Shown here: positions 52,017 through 60,826 of the stretch, in pieces | How positions within the stretch are numbered: position 1 is the first letter of the stretch | Layout: every line of letters starts with the position of its first letter | NCBI GenBank assembly: GCA_041394885.1 | Contig: JAWKHI010000037.1 | Coordinates: forward strand, 10,645 to 74,644 | Direction: 5' to 3' | Source of the DNA: DSOI01 sp041394885 | GTDB taxonomy: Bacteria; Acidobacteriota; Terriglobia; Bryobacterales; Bryobacteraceae | Length of the DNA stretch: 64,000 nucleotides | Program-made: the position numbers and the translations under genes | The notes under the pieces: generated by a model | The model's input: the letters and a program-made list of their open reading frames with translations, nothing else | What the model was told of the DNA's origin: nothing | Databases searched by the model: none

Positions 52017-55000
52017 ATGAAGTGCACCATTGCGACTCTTATTATTAGCACTCTCGCGTCTTCCGTTGCGGCGGTGGGAGCGGTGCGCCGAGACGCCCCG
52101 GAGACGGGCGACCGGCCGGGACATCCGTTTACGCTCTCAAACGTGGACTCCATCGACAATGTAACCGGAAACGTAGCGCTCCGCATACCGATCGCGTCGC
52201 TGCCCTCGGGCCACGGCGGCATGTCTCTCGGCGTCGACTTGCTCTACAATTCCGCCCAAGTGAGCCGCTCTGTTACTAACACGCTGTACCCGCTGACGCA
52301 AGATCTCATTCACAAACTCGAACCCCCTTTCGGTGGCAATACTTGGAGGTACGGAGGGTTCACATTCGGATACGAACAAGAGACTCGGTCTACTGCCCCC
52401 CTCGACTGCCAATCTCCCGAAGCCGACAAGAAGTTTCGCCTCTGGATCAATCTACCGGACGGGAGCCGCCGACTAGCGCGGCTCTACCCACGTCCAGGCA
52501 AGGAGATGACGGACAATAATGGCGACGGCTTCTATTCGTACACCGTCTGGGGACAGGACCTCGGCTGCTCGCCGGACAACTATACGGCAGGGCCCATGGT
52601 CTACTACACAACGGATTCCAGCAATATCCGAATCGAGTTTCGGGCGAACGGATGCAGTCCGGGCGGCTATCCGCCGTCTTCGTTCGATTGGATGATCTAC
52701 TTGCCGGACGGAACGCGAGCGGGCGGCTGTGGCGGCGGGGCGTCGGAAATCGGATCCGCAACGGCAGTCTACGACCGAAACGGAAACAGAGTCACGATCA
52801 GTGGGACACTTGCCGTAGGCGGATACAGCATTGTCAACATCGAAGACGGCGACTCGCGTGAAATCAACATTGGCTATCACGTCAATACCAGCGGCCAGAT
52901 CCACGATGAAATCGAGTGGACGACCTCCGACGTCAATACCAATGGCTTTACAGCGAAAGTAGCGATCGTACATTACGCGCCGATTCAACAGCCAACGGGC
53001 GTCATCCACTACTGTACAGCGGGCGGCAACACGTGCGAATTGTGCTCCGCGGGTAGCCAAGGGTGCGGCCAGAACGGGAGCTACTCTCTCGCGTTCGTCC
53101 CAGTGTCTCAGGTCCAATTGCCCGTAACGACGTCCACGACTACGTTCGACTTCGATTATTCCTGCCCGCCGACGGCGACTCCCTGCTGGAAGGAACTTCG
53201 GTCGGCCACGATGAAGACTGGAGGAGCCTTCAAGTACAAGACGAAGTACAAATACCAGTACGAAGGCGTGAACTCCACGAGAGGAGCGGGCGACCCCGAG
53301 CTCAACAACCTTGTTGACAACCCCATTGTGGAGAAGATGTTCTGCTTTCTCGAGACCTGCACCGAGGCCGGCACGGACCCGGTGTCGGAAAAGTGGACCT
53401 TCGCGCGGACTGGCACAACCAGCACGGTGAGCGGCCCCGATGGGACCATATCCCACCATTTCTACGATCCGAGGATCGTTTCGGATTGGAGACACGGCTT
53501 GGAATGGAAGACGATTCTGCCAGACAACTCGGCTGTCTACCGAAAATGGGCACAGAACGCGCACGTGAACCCAGCCGCCTCCGATCCGGGTAATCCCTAC
53601 ATCGCAAGGGAAGTTCGCACGCTCCCTCAGACGAGCACTCTGTGCACGGCGGCTGATTTCGTGGTAGATCAGAATGGCAACTTCCTTCAGAAGAACGAGA
53701 CTGACTTCTACACCGGAGCCTGCGAGAGTCTGGTAACTTCCGGCGCCACGCTGGGGTACCTGCGATCCACAGTAAGCCAGTATCATGCGAGCACGCCCGC
53801 GGCGGTGGCGGGTGGGACGACCGACGATGCGGACGCGTACTGGCACCCACGAAACGACTCTGGCTGGTCACCGTTGAACGCCGAAAGGACTGTCCGGGCT
53901 GTCAGCAGAGAAGAGGTTCGCTCCGGTGGACCGGAGGGAGCGGTAAAGGCGGCTTCTCAGTTCTCCTACGACAACGCCGTGACCACGGCCAACCTGACCA
54001 CGGAGTACAAATGGAACGACGCATTCGCCCTCACCACTCCACTGACCGCGGCAAACGCGATCTCAGTGGGGCGTACGTATAACTCCTACGGCGAGCTCCA
54101 ATCGGAGACCGATCCTAACGGAAACACGATTACGACCTTCTATGGTTATATGTATCCATCGCAGCGGAGTCTCGCATCATTGCGCCAGTTTACCTTCGAC
54201 CATACCTTCCAAACAGGACTCTTGAGGTCCGTCACCAACGACAACGGTCTCGCCGTTTCGTATCAATACGATCCACTGCAGCGGATACGAACGAAGACGG
54301 AACAGTTCGACGGCGCCGACCAACGAAAGACAGAGTACATTTACAACGACGTGGTGGTTGCGAGCGCAGGCAAATCATCGGTCACGACCAAGAGAGATCG
54401 TGACACGGCGAGCGACCAAGCTTTGTACGACATCGTGACTCACGATGTGCGAGGGCGCGTACTCAACACGGAACGATACTCTCTCACAACGGTCCAGAAC
54501 GTAAAGACCGAACGGCGATACCGGTGGAGCGGCGGAAGCCATTACGTTCTGGAGTCGAACCCGTACACTGTAACCCCTGACGGGTGGACCGTATCCGTGA
54601 GCGACGCTCTCGGGCGTTCGGTGGCGCGATACCGGTATGGTGCGGACCTCCCGGTTCCTTGGGGCACCAACAGTACGGTGCTGGCGGGGTCATCGAGCGC
54701 CTACACCAATAACACGCAGACGGTGACCAGCGAAACGGGGACCACGAAGTATATTGTTTACGACGCACTTGGACGAATCTCGGAAGTCACCGAGGCCGGG
54801 GACGGGGCGGGCCGCGCGCGGTACTTCTACGACATCCTCGATAACCTGACGAAAGTCGAACACGGAACAGCGCCGCTCACCGAGAGTCAGCCCTGCGCGA
54901 CGAGCCCTAATCCGCTAACGCGAACCTTCGTGTATTCCTCGCTTTCGCGCCTCAGCTCCGCCTGCAGTCCTGAAAGCGGGACAACGCAATACACATATGA

Positions 55001-56549
55001 CCAAGCCGGTAACCTTCTTACCCGAGTTGACGCAAGAAACATAGTCACCTGCCACGGAACGTTGTCTGGGTCCGTATGTAACACCGGTGGCTATGACGGA
55101 CTCAATCGCCTGCTAAAAACGACCTACAGCGACGCCACGCCTGGCGTATCTTATATTTACGATTCGGCGACCAACGGCAAGGGACACCTCTATTCGGCCG
55201 TGCTCACCGGCACGGCCAATGGCACGACCTACAACGAATACGACAAATTCGGGCGCGCCAAGAAGATCACGCAGGGGCTCGGGGGAACTTCCTATCAGTT
55301 TCAGTACACCTATAATCTCGCCGACACGCTCAAGACGCAGACCTATCCCCACTCAGGGCGGGTCATATCCTACGCCACTAATTCGGCTGGAGAGGTGACG
55401 GGTGTCACGGGCTTGAAGGGGGGTACAAGCACAACCTACGGATCGGAGATCACTTACTCCCCTCACGGGCTCGTGAATAAGCTTCGGTTCGGAACCAGTT
55501 CGGCCCGGTATGAGCAGACGTGCTTCACAGCGGGGCTGGCCGTCAGCAATGTCCGCGTTGCTGCCACGGCGCCCGGATGCGCGGCAGGTCCTTCCGGCAG
55601 CGAAGCGTTGTACCTGGCATACACGTACAACTCCGGTAGCATTACGGGGAACGTCGGGAGTCAAGCAATTCGACGCGGCGGGAACATCTGGACCCAGGCC
55701 TTCGACTACGACACACGCGACCGCGTCACTAAAATCACCGACAGTGGATTTTCTCAGAAGTTTGCTTACGACACTCAGGGCAATATGGCGTTGGCGGACA
55801 ACGAAACGACGCTTGCGCCCGCCGGGGATCTATTCTATCCGCACGTGGCCAACTCGTCGGCGGATGTGCACGCGCTTTTTCCGCGAAACCGGTGGAACGG
55901 CGGAGCCTATGACGCAGCGGGAAACCAGACGGGAATCAACAGCGGGTCTTTTACGTTCGCCTTCGATGCCGAGAATAGGATCAAGTCGGCGACAGCGCCG
56001 GGAATGCCAGCGATTACCTACAGCTACGACGCGGAGGGAAGGCGGACATCGAAGACGGTCGGCTCAGCCACAACCACCTACGTCTATGACGGGCTCGGGC
56101 GGCTGGCGCTCGAGTTTGGCGCCCACAGCCTGACGGCTGGCACGCATTTCCTGGCGGGAGACGCGTTAGGAAGCACGCGTCTGATGATGAGCGTGTCGGC
56201 GGCCGAGGAACGGTGTTTCGACTACACGCCTTTCGGAACACAGGTTGGATCGGGGTTTTCGCGTGGCTTGCCTTGCTTTGGTTCAGTGAACTATCCGGGG
56301 AACCCGGATGTGGTGAGCACGAAGTTTACCGGCAAGGAGAGGGACTCGGAGACGGGGTTGGATTACTTCGGGCTTCGCTATATGTCCAGCGCAGGGAAGG
56401 TTCACCAGCCCTGGAGCAAGCCACTGATCGACCAGCAGCGTGAAGACCCGCAGAGTTGGAATCTCTATGGTTACGTCCGTAATAACTCCGGGCTGCGTTT
56501 CACTGACCCCACTGGGGCAGGCTTGCGTCGTCCGGTCAAATGGGAGTGA
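52017..56549 (+). CDS. Secreted RHS/YD-repeat core protein of polymorphic toxin type
   Basis: 1510 residues. Signal peptide 1-20 (MKCTIATLIISTLASSVAA). N-terminal beta domain with LSNVDSIDNVTGNVALRIPI. Cys-rich insert near residues 340-360 (CTAGGNTCELCSAGSQGCG). From about residue 650 onward many YD repeats (YDPLQRIRTKTEQFDG, YTYDQAGNLLTRVDA, YDTQGNMALADN, YSYDAEGRRTSKTVG). It ends with the RHS core junction KFTGKERDSETGLDYFGLRY and FTDPTG. RHS proteins form a shell that encloses a C-terminal toxin; here the toxin is broken off by a frameshift at once after DPTG. Two compensating shifts near 56390-56420 replace the usual AQGRFTSPD with AGKVHQPWS. Followed by three toxin/immunity modules. Confidence 0.92.
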   Translation: MKCTIATLIISTLASSVAAVGAVRRDAPETGDRPGHPFTLSNVDSIDNVTGNVALRIPIASLPSGHGGMSLGVDLLYNSAQVSRSVTNTLYPLTQDLIHKLEPPFGGNTWRYGGFTFGYEQETRSTAPLDCQSPEADKKFRLWINLPDGSRRLARLYPRPGKEMTDNNGDGFYSYTVWGQDLGCSPDNYTAGPMVYYTTDSSNIRIEFRANGCSPGGYPPSSFDWMIYLPDGTRAGGCGGGASEIGSATAVYDRNGNRVTISGTLAVGGYSIVNIEDGDSREINIGYHVNTSGQIHDEIEWTTSDVNTNGFTAKVAIVHYAPIQQPTGVIHYCTAGGNTCELCSAGSQGCGQNGSYSLAFVPVSQVQLPVTTSTTTFDFDYSCPPTATPCWKELRSATMKTGGAFKYKTKYKYQYEGVNSTRGAGDPELNNLVDNPIVEKMFCFLETCTEAGTDPVSEKWTFARTGTTSTVSGPDGTISHHFYDPRIVSDWRHGLEWKTILPDNSAVYRKWAQNAHVNPAASDPGNPYIAREVRTLPQTSTLCTAADFVVDQNGNFLQKNETDFYTGACESLVTSGATLGYLRSTVSQYHASTPAAVAGGTTDDADAYWHPRNDSGWSPLNAERTVRAVSREEVRSGGPEGAVKAASQFSYDNAVTTANLTTEYKWNDAFALTTPLTAANAISVGRTYNSYGELQSETDPNGNTITTFYGYMYPSQRSLASLRQFTFDHTFQTGLLRSVTNDNGLAVSYQYDPLQRIRTKTEQFDGADQRKTEYIYNDVVVASAGKSSVTTKRDRDTASDQALYDIVTHDVRGRVLNTERYSLTTVQNVKTERRYRWSGGSHYVLESNPYTVTPDGWTVSVSDALGRSVARYRYGADLPVPWGTNSTVLAGSSSAYTNNTQTVTSETGTTKYIVYDALGRISEVTEAGDGAGRARYFYDILDNLTKVEHGTAPLTESQPCATSPNPLTRTFVYSSLSRLSSACSPESGTTQYTYDQAGNLLTRVDARNIVTCHGTLSGSVCNTGGYDGLNRLLKTTYSDATPGVSYIYDSATNGKGHLYSAVLTGTANGTTYNEYDKFGRAKKITQGLGGTSYQFQYTYNLADTLKTQTYPHSGRVISYATNSAGEVTGVTGLKGGTSTTYGSEITYSPHGLVNKLRFGTSSARYEQTCFTAGLAVSNVRVAATAPGCAAGPSGSEALYLAYTYNSGSITGNVGSQAIRRGGNIWTQAFDYDTRDRVTKITDSGFSQKFAYDTQGNMALADNETTLAPAGDLFYPHVANSSADVHALFPRNRWNGGAYDAAGNQTGINSGSFTFAFDAENRIKSATAPGMPAITYSYDAEGRRTSKTVGSATTTYVYDGLGRLALEFGAHSLTAGTHFLAGDALGSTRLMMSVSAAEERCFDYTPFGTQVGSGFSRGLPCFGSVNYPGNPDVVSTKFTGKERDSETGLDYFGLRYMSSAGKVHQPWSKPLIDQQREDPQSWNLYGYVRNNSGLRFTDPTGAGLRRPVKWE

Positions 56550-57129
56550 GTATGGACGGGGACGATAGTGGCGGCCAATCCTGTGCGGACGTCAGGAAAG
56601 AGAACAAGAACCTGAAACCAAGCGCAACGGTCACCGGCGATCCTGCAATGTTGCGAGCGCGCTAGCGCTCAACACATTTTTCGCCCTGGACAACGCGGCC
56701 AACAACTATTTGCCTCTGACTGATGCGATGGGGGTACAACCCCTGTACATGCAGAACACGCCCACCAACGAGGGGGCGACGGGTAACCTGGCGTCCGCTG
56801 CGGTATTCGTCGGCACAGCGGTGAATCCGCGGGGTCTGTTGTTGAATAATGCGCGAACGGGGCTGCTTCAGTCTGCGCAGAACCCGAAACTGCGGAACAT
56901 AATCGGCAATCTCTACCGGCCTGGTGCTACGGTCGGCTCCGAAGCACCGCCGATGCGATCCGGTCGGAATTGGCGAACGGTGTTTTGCTCAGTCCGAAAG
57001 GGCATTTTCTCAAGGGCGTCGAGAGCCGGACTGCCCTTCAACGCCTCTACCGATCCGTCACTTGAGCTGGACCGACAGATCGTTAAAGAACTGCTGATCG
57101 ATCTGCAAAGCGCGTTGTCAGGGAGGTAA
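56550..57129 (+). pseudogene. Frameshifted RHS toxin tip module 1
   Basis: Reading three frames in turn gives a continuous toxin-like text: SSGQMGVSMDGDDSGGQSCA, then NVASALALNTFFALDNAANN, NPKLRNIIGNLYRPGATVGS, STADAIRSELANGVL, SPKGHFLKGVESRTALQRLYR, and LDRQIVKELLIDLQSALSGR. This matches a C-terminal domain often seen on RHS/WapA-type proteins (LRNIIxxLYRPGAxxGxGxTADAIRxE). At least three one-base indels split it, the clearest being GGCTCCGAAGC where GGCTCCGGAAGC is expected (near 56940). As sequenced it cannot be joined to the RHS shell. The largest open piece is 56710-57129. Confidence 0.75.
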
Positions 57130-57134
57130 CGGTC

Positions 57135-57494
57135 ATGCCAAACAAAGCCGTGTTGGTTCCAAGAGGCCCGGACCTGGTGAGAGTCCTCCTGGACAGGATT
57201 CCGGAGTTCAGAAGCCATCTCGATGAGGCGGATCTTGACCTGCCCTACATAGTATTTGGGTTCTTCGCCGAATATCTGATTGGTCTTCCGGTCGGTGATC
57301 CTACCCTCGATTGCGCAGTCGGTTTTCTGAACGAACTGGCCGAGAGTGGCGACCCGGACCTCGAAAACCTCGTTCAAGTAGCGGTCTTTGAATCGCTTGC
57401 GGGCGACGAGCGGTCCGCACGGGTGAAGCACCGACTGCGCGACAAGGCAACCAAGCTCTTTCTCGCAGCGGAGAACATGCCGGGGACGATGTGA
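57135..57494 (+). CDS. Immunity-like protein 1 (DUF7674-like)
   Basis: 119 residues, all-helical, acidic, no signal peptide: VRVLLDRIPEFRSHLDEADL, VGDPTLDCAVGFLNELAESG, LENLVQVAVFESLAGDE. This pattern resembles small immunity proteins (DUF7674-like) found next to RHS and WapA toxins. It begins 5 nt after tip module 1, its probable partner, and overlaps the start of the next module (TGATG). Confidence 0.7.
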   Translation: MPNKAVLVPRGPDLVRVLLDRIPEFRSHLDEADLDLPYIVFGFFAEYLIGLPVGDPTLDCAVGFLNELAESGDPDLENLVQVAVFESLAGDERSARVKHRLRDKATKLFLAAENMPGTM

Positions 57495-58549
57495 TGCCAA
57501 TCCGGGTTCTGGCGATCACGATTCTCTGGAGTTTCGTGCCTCAGTTGCTGGAGGCGAGAAGCAGCGGCTGGCATCCTGAGTTGCTGGACTGCGGGTACGA
57601 TTGCCCGGCCGGCCGGAGTCTACGGTTACGACCGGCGCTCGCGACTGAATCTTTGCGCCCGGCGGACGATCTCCTTCCATCGAGTCCCGTTTGCTGCGGG
57701 CACTCCTTCGTTGCAGGGTTAGTTCGGTTCACCGGCAAAGAACGCGATGCCGAGACAGGCCTCGATTATTTTGGGGCGCGGTACTTCTCGGGAGCCCAGG
57801 GAAGATTCACGAGCCCCGACCGTCCTCTTGCTGATCAAAGCGCTAGAGACCCTCAGAGCTGGAACCTCTACAGCTACGTCCGAAACAATCCACTCCGTTT
57901 CACCGACCCGACTGGAATGAAATGCGTGAACGGGGTTCACGATGAGACTGGTGACGCGTGTTATGAGGCGACAGGAACCGGAAGCCGCGACAACGCGAGT
58001 CCTGGTGGAATGCTTCGCGGATTCTTAAAGAACGTTGCCAATCTTTTCATTGGCGCTTACAACGCCACCGGCGACGTCGCGGAGCAGGTTGACGGCATTC
58101 CGAATGGCCAAGTCACCTATCACACGTTCTCGCCGTTTGAGTATAAGAGCACGGCTGAGGATCGCGGAGCGGTGATCGCTGGAGCCGTTACTTTGCTGGG
58201 CACGGGTCTTGAGCGACTGGGTCTCAAAGCTGGCGAGATTGCATTTTCTGGCCGGGCTGTGGCCGCCGCAGCCAAGGAACTCCAGGCCGGTTCAACGGCG
58301 GTCCGAGTTGCGACTAAGGCCGAAGCAGAGGAGTTGTTCCTTCGCTTGTATCAGGGTGCAGGTTATCGAAACAGTACGGGGATGACTGCTACCGAAGCAA
58401 AGGGCTTTTTCGGTAGCAAGTCCGGCACGTATCATTGGGATACCGCAGCCGGTCACGGGCCGATGAACCCTCACGGGACCGGGCCCCACCTTCAGATCCA
58501 TACGTTCGAAGGACCGATTGTTCGCATTCACTACGGCCCGCAGAACTAG
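57494..58549 (+). CDS. Orphan RHS tip 2: RHS junction plus unassigned toxin domain
   Basis: 351 residues from the ATG at 57494. The N-terminus MPIRVLAITILWSFVPQLLEA reads as a signal peptide (20 residues shown as MPIRVLAITILWSFVPQLLE). Residues about 78-141 repeat the RHS junction: FTGKERDAETGLDYFGARYF, GRFTSPDRP, DPQSWNLYSYVRNNPLRFTD. The toxin part (145-351) has a small hydrophobic helical region (GAVIAGAVTLLGTGLERLG) and a C-terminal motif of YHWD, GHGPMNPHGTGPHLQIH and IHYGP (about 312-350). These clustered His, Trp, Pro and Asp residues look like a nuclease or BECR-type RNase active site, but I cannot name the family. Immunity-like gene follows after 6 nt. Confidence 0.72.
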   Translation: MPIRVLAITILWSFVPQLLEARSSGWHPELLDCGYDCPAGRSLRLRPALATESLRPADDLLPSSPVCCGHSFVAGLVRFTGKERDAETGLDYFGARYFSGAQGRFTSPDRPLADQSARDPQSWNLYSYVRNNPLRFTDPTGMKCVNGVHDETGDACYEATGTGSRDNASPGGMLRGFLKNVANLFIGAYNATGDVAEQVDGIPNGQVTYHTFSPFEYKSTAEDRGAVIAGAVTLLGTGLERLGLKAGEIAFSGRAVAAAAKELQAGSTAVRVATKAEAEELFLRLYQGAGYRNSTGMTATEAKGFFGSKSGTYHWDTAAGHGPMNPHGTGPHLQIHTFEGPIVRIHYGPQN

Positions 58550-58555
58550 GGACCC

Positions 58556-58876
58556 ATGCCATTCGATCAAAGAACGTTGAACGCGTTTGAAATGACGAGC
58601 CGCGAGGCCGCCTGCGAAGTGCCTGCCACGAGGGCCGATCACCGGGCGTTTGTGGCCGTTTATCCGCCGCTAGTCGATAAAGGCGTAACTCAGTGGCGAG
58701 TTCGACGCTTCGAACTGCCGATCAACTTGCTGGATCAACACTTCGGGGAGGAAGACCTGGTGAATTCACTCTTCTATAAGCTTGAGACTTTGGACGAGGT
58801 CGAAGGTCTTTTACGCGATTGGGGTGTCGATCCATCAAGGCTCGATGCCCCCTGGAAGTGCGAGTATCCTTTATGA
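58556..58876 (+). CDS. Immunity-like protein 2
   Basis: 106 residues, no signal peptide. N-terminal LNAFEMTSREAACEVPATRA and C-terminal NLLDQHFGEEDLVNSLFYKL plus EVEGLLRDWGVDP. Small, acidic and sandwiched between two toxin tips, so an immunity protein for tip 2 is inferred. Its stop overlaps the ATG of the next module (58873-58876). Confidence 0.6.
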   Translation: MPFDQRTLNAFEMTSREAACEVPATRADHRAFVAVYPPLVDKGVTQWRVRRFELPINLLDQHFGEEDLVNSLFYKLETLDEVEGLLRDWGVDPSRLDAPWKCEYPL

Positions 58877-59958
58877 TCGCTGCTCAGGTGAGTGACCACG
58901 TTGCGGAACCCGTGACAGTACACTCAAACACCATTCCCCGTTCAAGCGTGCCGTTCCGGCGTCGCCCTGAACGGGGGCCAGGGGGTACGACGGACATTTA
59001 TGGGTACGGCGAGTTGGGGCGACAGTCGCAGGCTCGAATCCGCGACTACGATGCGGCGGGCCTTTATGCTGGCGCTGGCATTCGCGCCGTAACGGTGAAG
59101 TATACCGGCAAAGAACGGGACGCCGAGACCGGCCTCGATTACTTTGGGGCCCGGTATATGTCGAGTGCCCAGGGGAGGTTCACTAGTCCTGACCCGCTAC
59201 TGAGCAGCGGCAGACCATGGGACCCGCAGAGCTGGAATCGGTATTCCTACGTCCTGAACAATCCGCTTCGCTACACCGATCCGTTGGGACTCTACGTCTG
59301 GGATGGCAGCTTGGGTGGCGACACTACGGACGACGAGGTCCGCAAGAACTACGCCAAGAAGCAGGCAAACCAAATCATTGGCCGCAGGAACGACATTCGC
59401 GGAGCCTTGGCCGCCGGAGCGAAGATTAACAACGCGGGCGTTCAATCGGCCATCGCGGCGTATGGCACTGAAGGCAAGGCAAACGGCGTTGCTGTTGCGA
59501 TGGGCAAACTTCCCGGCACGACGGCGGCGCAAGTTGGACCCGGCAGTCCGCCAATCCTTGCGAGCGCTGATGGTCAGTCTGTGACCGCGAACATGATCGT
59601 GACCTTTGACTTCAGCAAGGCCAGTGGTGCCAACGATCTGGTCGTCAACGCAGCGCACGAGGGTCAACATATGCTTGACCGACAGACCTTCGTCGGGTCG
59701 ACGCTGACCGATCCAAATGCATTTGGTGGCCCGCTCAATCTCACGAAGTACCAGACCGAAGTCAACGCTTATACAACTGGAGCAGCGGCTTTCGAGGCGT
59801 TGAATCCAAACGCAGGATATGCGGTCGGTGGACAGCTGCTCTGGAATCCTGGATGGGCCGCTGTTGACCGGCAGGCTCTTGACAAGATGCTCGCGAATCC
59901 AAAGGGGAACTACGGGGTAACGCCGAAGAACCCTGGTTCGCTTCTTTACCCAAAGTGA
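58873..59958 (+). CDS. Orphan RHS tip 3: RHS junction plus HEGQH metallopeptidase-like toxin
   Basis: 361 residues from the ATG at 58873. Residues about 77-137 repeat the RHS junction (YTGKERDAETGLDYFGARYM, GRFTSPDPLL, LNNPLRYTDPLG). The toxin domain includes NAAHEGQHMLD with His262-Glu263-x-x-His266, the zincin zinc and catalytic motif, and KYQTEVNAYTTG with Glu296 as a possible third ligand (gluzincin-like spacing). A zinc protease warhead is inferred. No signal peptide and no RHS shell of its own, so it is either an unused spare cassette for recombination or expressed alone. Followed by a TonB-C-domain protein. Confidence 0.78.
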   Translation: MIAAQVSDHVAEPVTVHSNTIPRSSVPFRRRPERGPGGTTDIYGYGELGRQSQARIRDYDAAGLYAGAGIRAVTVKYTGKERDAETGLDYFGARYMSSAQGRFTSPDPLLSSGRPWDPQSWNRYSYVLNNPLRYTDPLGLYVWDGSLGGDTTDDEVRKNYAKKQANQIIGRRNDIRGALAAGAKINNAGVQSAIAAYGTEGKANGVAVAMGKLPGTTAAQVGPGSPPILASADGQSVTANMIVTFDFSKASGANDLVVNAAHEGQHMLDRQTFVGSTLTDPNAFGGPLNLTKYQTEVNAYTTGAAAFEALNPNAGYAVGGQLLWNPGWAAVDRQALDKMLANPKGNYGVTPKNPGSLLYPK

Positions 59959-59966
59959 GGTCTTGC

Positions 59967-60410
59967 ATGAGAACAGTCCTCCCCTGGGTCGGGTTGCTCT
60001 TGACCGCGTGCGCTCTGCCCGTTCTCGCGGAGTCCGAGCAGCCCATGTTGGTTGAAGCGGTGGCACCGGTTTACCCGCTGGTTGCCGTCTACTCAGGGAC
60101 CGCCGGCGAAGTGCACGTTCGGGTGAGCATCGACAAGACGGGCTCAGTCACCACGTCCAAGCTCGTTCAAGGGCATCGCCTTCTTGCCGCTGCGGCAGAG
60201 GAAGCCTCACGGAAATGGCGTTTCACAACCGGAGGAGATCGTGAAGCAACGATCGTCTTCGCGTTCCGCATCCTGCCGAAGGGAACACCCGAGCCGGAAC
60301 TCGCAACCCGATTCCGCGCGCCGCTTCAGATCGAGGTCCGGCGCGTGATTCCGGAGGCAAGCACAAACAGTGATCCTGCGGCAGATCCTCCACGCCGGAA
60401 GTCGAAGTGA
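59967..60410 (+). CDS. Exported protein with TonB C-terminal-like domain
   Basis: 147 residues from the ATG at 59967 (GTGAGG upstream). Signal peptide 1-19. TonB_C pattern: VAPVYPLVAVYSGTAGEVHV, VSIDKTGSVTTSKLVQGHRL, AEEASRKWRFTTGGDREA. No membrane anchor or Pro-rich spacer, so it is not an energy transducer. It follows tip 3 by 8 nt where an immunity gene is expected; a periplasmic immunity role is a hypothesis. Alternatively a common acidobacterial secreted protein. Confidence 0.68.
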   Translation: MRTVLPWVGLLLTACALPVLAESEQPMLVEAVAPVYPLVAVYSGTAGEVHVRVSIDKTGSVTTSKLVQGHRLLAAAAEEASRKWRFTTGGDREATIVFAFRILPKGTPEPELATRFRAPLQIEVRRVIPEASTNSDPAADPPRRKSK

Positions 60411-60826
60411 AAGGTTATACGGAGTAACCATGCCGAATCAACAAGTTCGCGGGAATGGGCGTGAAATGCCCTCTAGCATTTTCAACAGGTTACCGGCGCG
60501 TATAACCATCGCAAGCGATGCGAAGCGCCGGAAACGGCGCAAGCCACACGCGATCAACAGGTTACCGTCCGGTAACGTCGTACAACCGAAAGTTCCCGGA
60601 AGCCGCTTTCAGCGGCTGAAAAAAGGGGGAGACACGTCACCCCGAACGGGTTGCTGCAAGCGGGAACCTTTCTCGGGGTGAGAGCGTCTTCCGATCAACT
60701 CGTTTTGCGCGGCGGCAAAAACGGGTGTAGTGTTTTCGGTAGGAGCTCTCCGAAGTGGCGGCAACATCCAGGAACGGGACGGCGGCGCGGACGCGGTCAG
60801 TATGTGAAAGGAACAGGAGAAGCGAA
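60411..60826. other. Repeat-containing non-coding stretch
   Basis: Contains CAACAGGTTACCG twice (60484 and 60556 regions), the second inside a perfect palindrome GTTACCG-TC-CGGTAAC, and an AGCCGCT-TTC-AGCGGCT hairpin near 60602-60618 followed by GAAAAAA. A possible frame from ATG 60430 (83 residues, basic) shows no family. Looks like remnant mobile or repeat DNA. Confidence 0.45.

Noticed and set aside
60430..60681. Basic 83-residue open frame (MPNQQVRGNGREMPS...)
   Set aside because: Runs through repeats and hairpins, has no family and no ribosome-binding site.
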